From the NCBI GenBank assembly GCA_001687465.1, contig LVLI01000106.1, positions 1 through 11,336 on the forward strand: 11,336 nucleotides of DNA, given 5' to 3'. This DNA is from Halocafeteria seosinensis (taxonomy: Eukaryota > Sar > Bigyra > Bicosoecida). A program made the translations under genes and the position numbers. This document shows, one piece after another, positions 7,807-11,336 of this stretch. Numbering within the stretch: the first letter of the stretch is position 1; every line of letters begins with the position of its first letter. The notes under the pieces were generated by a model, which saw only the letters and a program-made list of their open reading frames with translations, did no database searches and had not been told where the DNA came from.

Positions 7807-8099
7807 GCAAGAATTCGCTCCTCCCCTGGCGCATCCGAGCAATTGCTCAACTCTTGAAAGGGGTGTTGTGGAAGCAGTATTGTGGACTCCAGCGTATAAC
7901 GAAATATGACATTAACGCGTATCCTTTCCCGTATATATATTTCATCTGGTCTGTATCAATACACTAATCACAATACACGCGTTACAACATCATAGCAGCC
8001 TGCGCTACCATGCACACTGTGTGGTTTGATTAAAACGCACGGTCGTTGTCTCCCAACCTCCGACCATAAACTCACGTTAGAGAGACGACCACAGAAGTA
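7807..8099. other. 3' flank of the PH-domain gene
   Basis: This holds the presumed 3' untranslated region. I see no AATAAA. AT-rich TATATATATTTC lies at about 7934-7945. A minus-strand open frame crosses part of it (see 7968-8213). Confidence 0.4.
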
Positions 8100-8213
8100 C
8101 TCAAGCGCCAGCATTTTGAGACAAGAGGAACAGTCGTCTTGGTTTCGGTTGAAGTAGAAGTTCCTGTGACATTTGTATTTGGGACAGGTTCTACAATAGG
8201 TGATCACACTCAA
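7968..8213 (-). CDS. Doubtful Cys-rich small open frame
   Basis: On the minus strand an ATG at 8211-8213 opens 81 codons beginning MSVITYCRTCPKYKCHRN, then FYFNRNQDDCSSCLKMLALE. The spacing C-x2-C-x4-C...C-x2-C could bind zinc. The segment is tandemly duplicated. In the second copy (8232-8329) the CPKYK part survives, but the second Cys pair is lost to an 11-bp deletion. I do not recognise a family, and the C-terminal half is unremarkable. It may be a fragment or chance. Confidence 0.22.
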   Translation of the reverse strand: MSVITYCRTCPKYKCHRNFYFNRNQDDCSSCLKMLALEYFCGRLSNVSLWSEVGRQRPCVLIKPHSVHGSAGCYDVVTRVL

Positions 8214-8329
8214 TGATGTTGGCTACTATACTCACGCGCCAGCATTTTGAGACAAGAGTCGCCTTGGGTTCGGTTGAGGTGAAAGTTCCTGCGAAATTTG
8301 TATTTGGGACATGTTAGATCACACTCAAA
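8100..8329. repeat. Tandem duplication, about 131-bp period
   Basis: Copies at about 8100-8217 and 8232-8329 share GCGCCAGCATTTTGAGACAA, then TTCGGTTGA.GT, AAGTTCCTG, AATTTGTATTTGGGACA-type sequence and GATCACACTCAA. They differ by point changes, and the second copy has an 11-bp deletion and a further shortening near its end. The divergence suggests an old duplication. Confidence 0.88.
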
Positions 8330-9115
8330 GCCGCCACTGTCACTGTGGGTTGTTTATTGTGCTGACGAAAGCATTTCATATATGGTAATTTGATCACTAA
8401 GGATAAGTCTCTTTTCTAATCACCCCTCTTTCTTGCCCTGTATTACGGAGACGGACGGGATATTGCGTGGAGAGATAATTGTTGCGACGTACGCATCAGC
8501 CCCTGGTTCAACTTTGAAATTATCTCAGGTGATCGAAAAATTGAGCTTGTAGGACCCTCGCAACTATTCAATACTTTCCAGACAAAGATTCGCGAGAGTT
8601 TCTGATTGTTGCCTGTACGGGGCTGGAGGAAGTGTCAGCTTCCGCAAAAATTCATCACAGACTTGATGATATTTCAGTCTTAATTCGTTGTTTCCCAGCA
8701 CACTGTATACTTTGGTCAAAGCGACCCAGTCAAAACCGAAGAAGTACAGTACAAGTGTAGTGCTGTCCTACGACGGATCCTCAGAAGAAAGTTGCTCAGC
8801 GAACAACCTAGTCAACCTGGGATGTAACGGCGTATATTCCAAGCATAAGTAATTTGGCTCCTTGTTCTCTTTGATAACCGAAATATGAAGTCAGGAATCG
8901 TATGCAGTCCGAAGTAATCATGCATGGAGCTCAATTTCCTGTAAATGCATTGACCATCCATATAAATGTTATCGAGTGGTACAACGGCTGTGTATGTGCA
9001 ACGAATGCTGAGTGCTGCTGGATCGACACGTTAGTGTACTCGACTATAGGTACTTCTGCAGCACGGACAATTTTATCCGACTCTATTTTTCGCAAGGCTG
9101 TTTCTACCCTCGGCA
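8330..9115. other. No gene recognised
   Basis: Open frames here are short, and the minus-strand one that reaches 9371 owes its length to the CGT repeat. I see no RNA gene and no repeats. Confidence 0.5.
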
Positions 9116-9150
9116 GTCGTCGTCGTCGTCGTCGTCGACGTCGATGTCGG
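9116..9150. repeat. (CGT)n trinucleotide microsatellite
   Basis: About eight GTC/CGT units are followed by a degenerate GACGTCGATGTCGG. On the minus strand it would encode a run of about ten Arg (RRRRRRRRRR). Confidence 0.92.
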
Positions 9151-9392
9151 TGAAATGCCCGAAGAACAACGCGGCTCGGGGGCACTGGATGTTGTAGCAC
9201 ATTGCGCGTGTGTCTGTAGCTTTCCAGTGGCAGGCGACTTGCCTGGGAGTACGTGGAATTGCTGTTTCGGTATGCAAATTGTATACGTTTATGTTGATAT
9301 ACGGAGGCTTTTACAGTGTACATTGCCAACAATCTACTGCATCTTACGTTGTTGAAGGGTATCTGCCTCATTTCAGGGAATACCAGAGCCGG

Positions 9393-9461
9393 AGGATGCG
9401 GTCAACTTCCCGGCCGGTGGGCTACATGTATTTGTCACATTTGTGTGTGTGTGTGTGTCCA
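9393..9461 (+). repeat. Dispersed repeat, copy 2
   Basis: This is the partner of 4391-4451. AGGATGCGGTCAACT, GGGCTA, TTTGTCACAT and a longer GT run (9442-9458) are conserved. It ends in TCCAG, which could serve as a splice acceptor for the open frame that follows. Confidence 0.7.
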
Positions 9462-9462
9462 G

Positions 9463-9636
9463 AGCTACGGTTACATTCTAATCGCTGGAAACAATGGAGT
9501 GCCTGGAAAAGTTATTTCCGGTGATCGAAGAACCCAGTTTATTTGGAAAATACCGGTAATTAAGTATTCCCCAAACAAGTATGACGGAGATCACCGAAGA
9601 TTTAGTATTTCCATGAGCTGGATTCTCGAGGAATAG
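9463..9636 (+). CDS. Possible terminal exon of an unidentified gene
   Basis: After a GT/pyrimidine run and CAG at 9460-9462, a phase-0 frame of 57 codons runs to TAG at 9634-9636. It includes SYGYILIAGNNGVPGKVISG and FIWKIPVIKYSPNKY, and ends FSISMSWILEE. The content looks more protein-like than the surroundings, but no family is recognised and no upstream exon was found. Confidence 0.25.
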   Translation, partial: SYGYILIAGNNGVPGKVISGDRRTQFIWKIPVIKYSPNKYDGDHRRFSISMSWILEE

Positions 9637-10332
9637 GGGAAAGCCTGCATTGGTTGAAAGTTCCTAATCCCCAACTTTGACTTGTCACGGAGTATTGTGC
9701 ATACTGGAGGGAAGAGGAATGTTAGGACTACAAAATTAAGTACCTTATGTCTCTGGATGCAACTGTAGATGGGAGTTGCGTGGAGAAGGATACACCCGAC
9801 GGAATGAATATGGTTGTAGGTTTCTAAGTTCCTGAAGTGAGTGATTTCTTGGCTTGTTAAGAGATACCCAAGAGTATAGAAGAGCTCCTGTGTCCCTTCC
9901 AAGACGATACCAGGATCAATGGAACTGCCGTTCCAGCACACTCTCTATAAGGTTGGCGTGCGAGCCTGCAAATGGTGAGTAGTTCAGTGACAGTTTTGTC
10001 TCGGCCGAGGTGGTACAGGGGTCGATGCCCTCCATAAACGCAGGCCGTTCTGTCAATTCCATAATTTCTTGAGACTTTCTTTTGATATAGATGGATCTTC
10101 GGGTGGAAAGAGAAACAATTTCTTGTTAAACTTTACCGAAGGAAGCATCTAGTTCAACGAGACCGGAATAATAGATACGTTACTCTTAAGTGAACACAGC
10201 AACATGATTTGGGTATTTGATGTTATTAGTTATTCTTCCACGAGGTTTACAGTGCGACTAGATTAGCATCATCGACTCTGCATGTGAGTTGACCGCGGAT
10301 TTTCGTACATACGTTCGCTGGTACTCTCTACT
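9637..10332. other. No gene recognised
   Basis: A minus-strand frame of 116 codons overlaps the first 300 bp without any motif. GCCTGC (9966-9971) pairs with GCAGGC about 75 bp on, around a GGGGTCGATGCCC segment that recalls a tRNA T arm. The cloverleaf does not close. Confidence 0.45.
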
Positions 10333-10452
10333 ATGGCACGCTCGTATTTGGTGGACAAGGCAGCGCAGGTGGTGGTGGCGGGGCTGGTTAGTCTCACCAC
10401 CATCATCCTGGTGGTACGTTTGACCGGGCAAGACCACTGGAGTTGTTGTTGA
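10333..10452 (+). CDS. Single-span membrane microprotein (39 aa, or 38 aa if spliced to 10616)
   Basis: The ATG has a good context (A at -3, G at +4). The frame reads MARSYLVDKA, then AQVVVAGLVSLTTIILVVRL, a clear transmembrane helix after a short basic/polar N-terminus, and ends in TGA at 10450-10452. Inside it, GTG|GTACGT at 10411-10419 is a good splice donor. The acceptor CTTCAATGCAG ending at 10580 is in phase 0 and would replace the tail by FNWNPRSSKTA with a stop at 10614-10616. The layout (about 10 residues, one helix, short tail) recalls tiny mitochondrial inner-membrane proteins of the Cox14 type, but sequence similarity is too weak to name it. Confidence 0.42.
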   Translation: MARSYLVDKAAQVVVAGLVSLTTIILVVRLTGQDHWSCC

Positions 10453-10675
10453 TGGCATCATTCCGATCGTCCTAACTTTCTGGCCCATTTCTGGACCACG
10501 TCGTGCGATATGTACGGCGCCGTTGCGATCTCACTCCTTGCTTCCACTGGCGCGAAGAGACTACAAATCCTTCAATGCAGTTCAACTGGAATCCACGCAG
10601 CAGTAAAACAGCGTAGTAAGTCCTGGTGGACTACGGGAAAACAGACATCATCAAACGCTTGAAACAAGTTTAACC

Positions 10676-10879
10676 ATGGAAGAAACGAACTTGGGAACTA
10701 GCAGTAGGCTACTCTGTAACGACTATTCCACTGCTCCATTGCAATTCATGAAAATACGGGATGAAAGTACGGGATGTAGCGTGAATCTGTTGTCAGCCGG
10801 AGGAGCGATTATCAATTCTTGCTTAAGAATCCCATGCCATCGAGGCTGTCGTATCCTAGTGGTACCTCCACAGACATGA
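10676..10879 (+). CDS. Doubtful hypothetical protein, 67 aa
   Basis: The start context ACCATGG is near ideal. The frame (MEETNLGTSSRLLCNDYSTA...) runs to TGA at 10877-10879. It shows no motif, signal peptide or membrane span, and a minus-strand frame overlaps it. It contains a 9-bp direct repeat TACGGGATG at 10755 and 10768. Chance is as likely as a gene. Confidence 0.18.
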   Translation: MEETNLGTSSRLLCNDYSTAPLQFMKIRDESTGCSVNLLSAGGAIINSCLRIPCHRGCRILVVPPQT

Positions 10880-11028
10880 CACGAATTCGTTTTGCGTGAA
10901 CCCTTACTTGTGAGTTTCCGACCACCAACTAAGGTTGTCACAATGAGGGAATCAAATAGCATCAATGTTCTTGTGGTTCGCCTTCTGTAGACGGCAGAAT
11001 GTCTGGAACTGCCAACGCATATATTAAT

Positions 11029-11119
11029 AACGAGTAATTGATAAATTTTTGATTTCCCTTAGCTCACTTCGTTCGCACGGGAAATCAAAAACGCTTACGC
11101 TATTCATCAATTACTCGTT
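11029..11119. repeat. Long imperfect hairpin (inverted repeat)
   Basis: The outer arms AACGAGTAATTGAT (11029-11042) and ATCAATTACTCGTT (11106-11119) are exact complements. The inner arms TTTTTGATTTCCC (11046-11058) and GGGAAATCAAAAA (11079-11091) are also exact. The loop is about 20 nt (11059-11078), with an unpaired bulge of 14 nt on the right side. It marks the switch from mixed to AT-rich sequence. Confidence 0.92.
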
Positions 11120-11336
11120 TCCTGACAGGACACAATTAGACTCAGTCAAATATCAGAGATATGAAAGTCAAGTTCCTAATATTAAGATTTTATTTATTAT
11201 TCAAGTATATTTAACCTTATTCGCAAGGATAGAATTCAACACAGTATAATATCAGAGGTTCTCTTGTTTAGAACCTTACAATAGATACTATTAAAATTTC
11301 TTTAAATAGAAAATCTTATAATTTTGAAAAATCGTT
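11119..11336. other. AT-rich tail, possibly organelle-derived
   Basis: GC is about 23% in 11161-11336 by hand count, visibly lower than the rest of the window. It contains a 7-bp hairpin (AGGTTCT...AGAACCT near 11256) and two similar stretches about 100 bp apart (CTCAGTCAAATATCAGAG and ACACAGTATAATATCAGAG). There is no gene I can name. The composition fits organellar DNA inserted in the nucleus or an AT-rich repeat family. Confidence 0.4.

Noticed and set aside
8931-9371. A 146-codon minus-strand frame with an Arg run
   Set aside because: Its length depends on the CGT microsatellite. There is no domain on either side of the Arg run.
9966-10044. tRNA-like segment with GCCTGC/GCAGGC ends and GGGGTCGATGCCC
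   Set aside because: The acceptor stem is only 6 bp, the T loop lacks TTC, and no D and anticodon arms of proper size form on either strand.
11049-11249. A 66-codon open frame in the AT-rich tail
   Set aside because: It starts inside the hairpin and runs through low-complexity AT sequence. There is no protein-like feature.

Overview
The window looks like nuclear DNA of a eukaryote. The one intact gene, a PH-domain protein, needs a GT-AG intron of 291 bp. Non-coding gaps are long, and there are CT, CGT and GT microsatellites. Two protein families, a sacsin/NO VEIN-type HSP90-like ATPase and a Niban-like PH protein, are eukaryotic in this form. I cannot place the organism. An intron-bearing alga or other protist is an inference only.

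Layout. (1) Positions 1-3443 hold two head-to-head relics of one gene with a sacsin-type ATPase domain. The left copy is on the minus strand with its start codon at 842-844, and it runs off the window edge. The right copy is on the plus strand with its start at 2150. A 590/592-bp inverted repeat (8 substitutions and one 2-bp gap by hand count) covers the ATPase part. Outside it the two N-termini are clearly related but strongly diverged. Both copies are broken, in different places. Both carry the same in-frame 30-bp-period minisatellite, placed between the glycine box (TGQTGVGF) and the next conserved block (RSVFAVTNRPHI). The spacer holds a small coding relic and a 60-bp CT tract. (2) Positions 3391-3885 are an open frame with degenerate FG-nucleoporin-like spacing, directly behind the right relic and in another frame. 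(3) Positions 3886-5838 are mostly without recognisable genes. They hold one copy of a dispersed repeat, a possible terminal exon at 4721-4915 and a 16-bp perfect palindrome. (4) Positions 5839-7806 hold the intact gene: two exons, 558 residues, a PH domain followed by a long helical region and a C-terminal PPTY. I read it as Niban-like. (5) Positions 7807-10332 are intergenic, with a tandemly duplicated Cys-rich segment, a CGT microsatellite and the second copy of the dispersed repeat next to a possible exon. (6) At 10333 a very short frame encodes a single membrane-spanning microprotein, possibly spliced. (7) From about 11020 the base composition turns AT-rich, starting at a long imperfect hairpin. 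This tail may be organelle-derived or a different kind of repeat.

No pathway links these genes. The main point of interest is the inverted, differently broken ATPase pair with the minisatellite in its nucleotide-binding core. The PH-domain gene is probably the only gene here that works as read, with the microprotein as a possible second.
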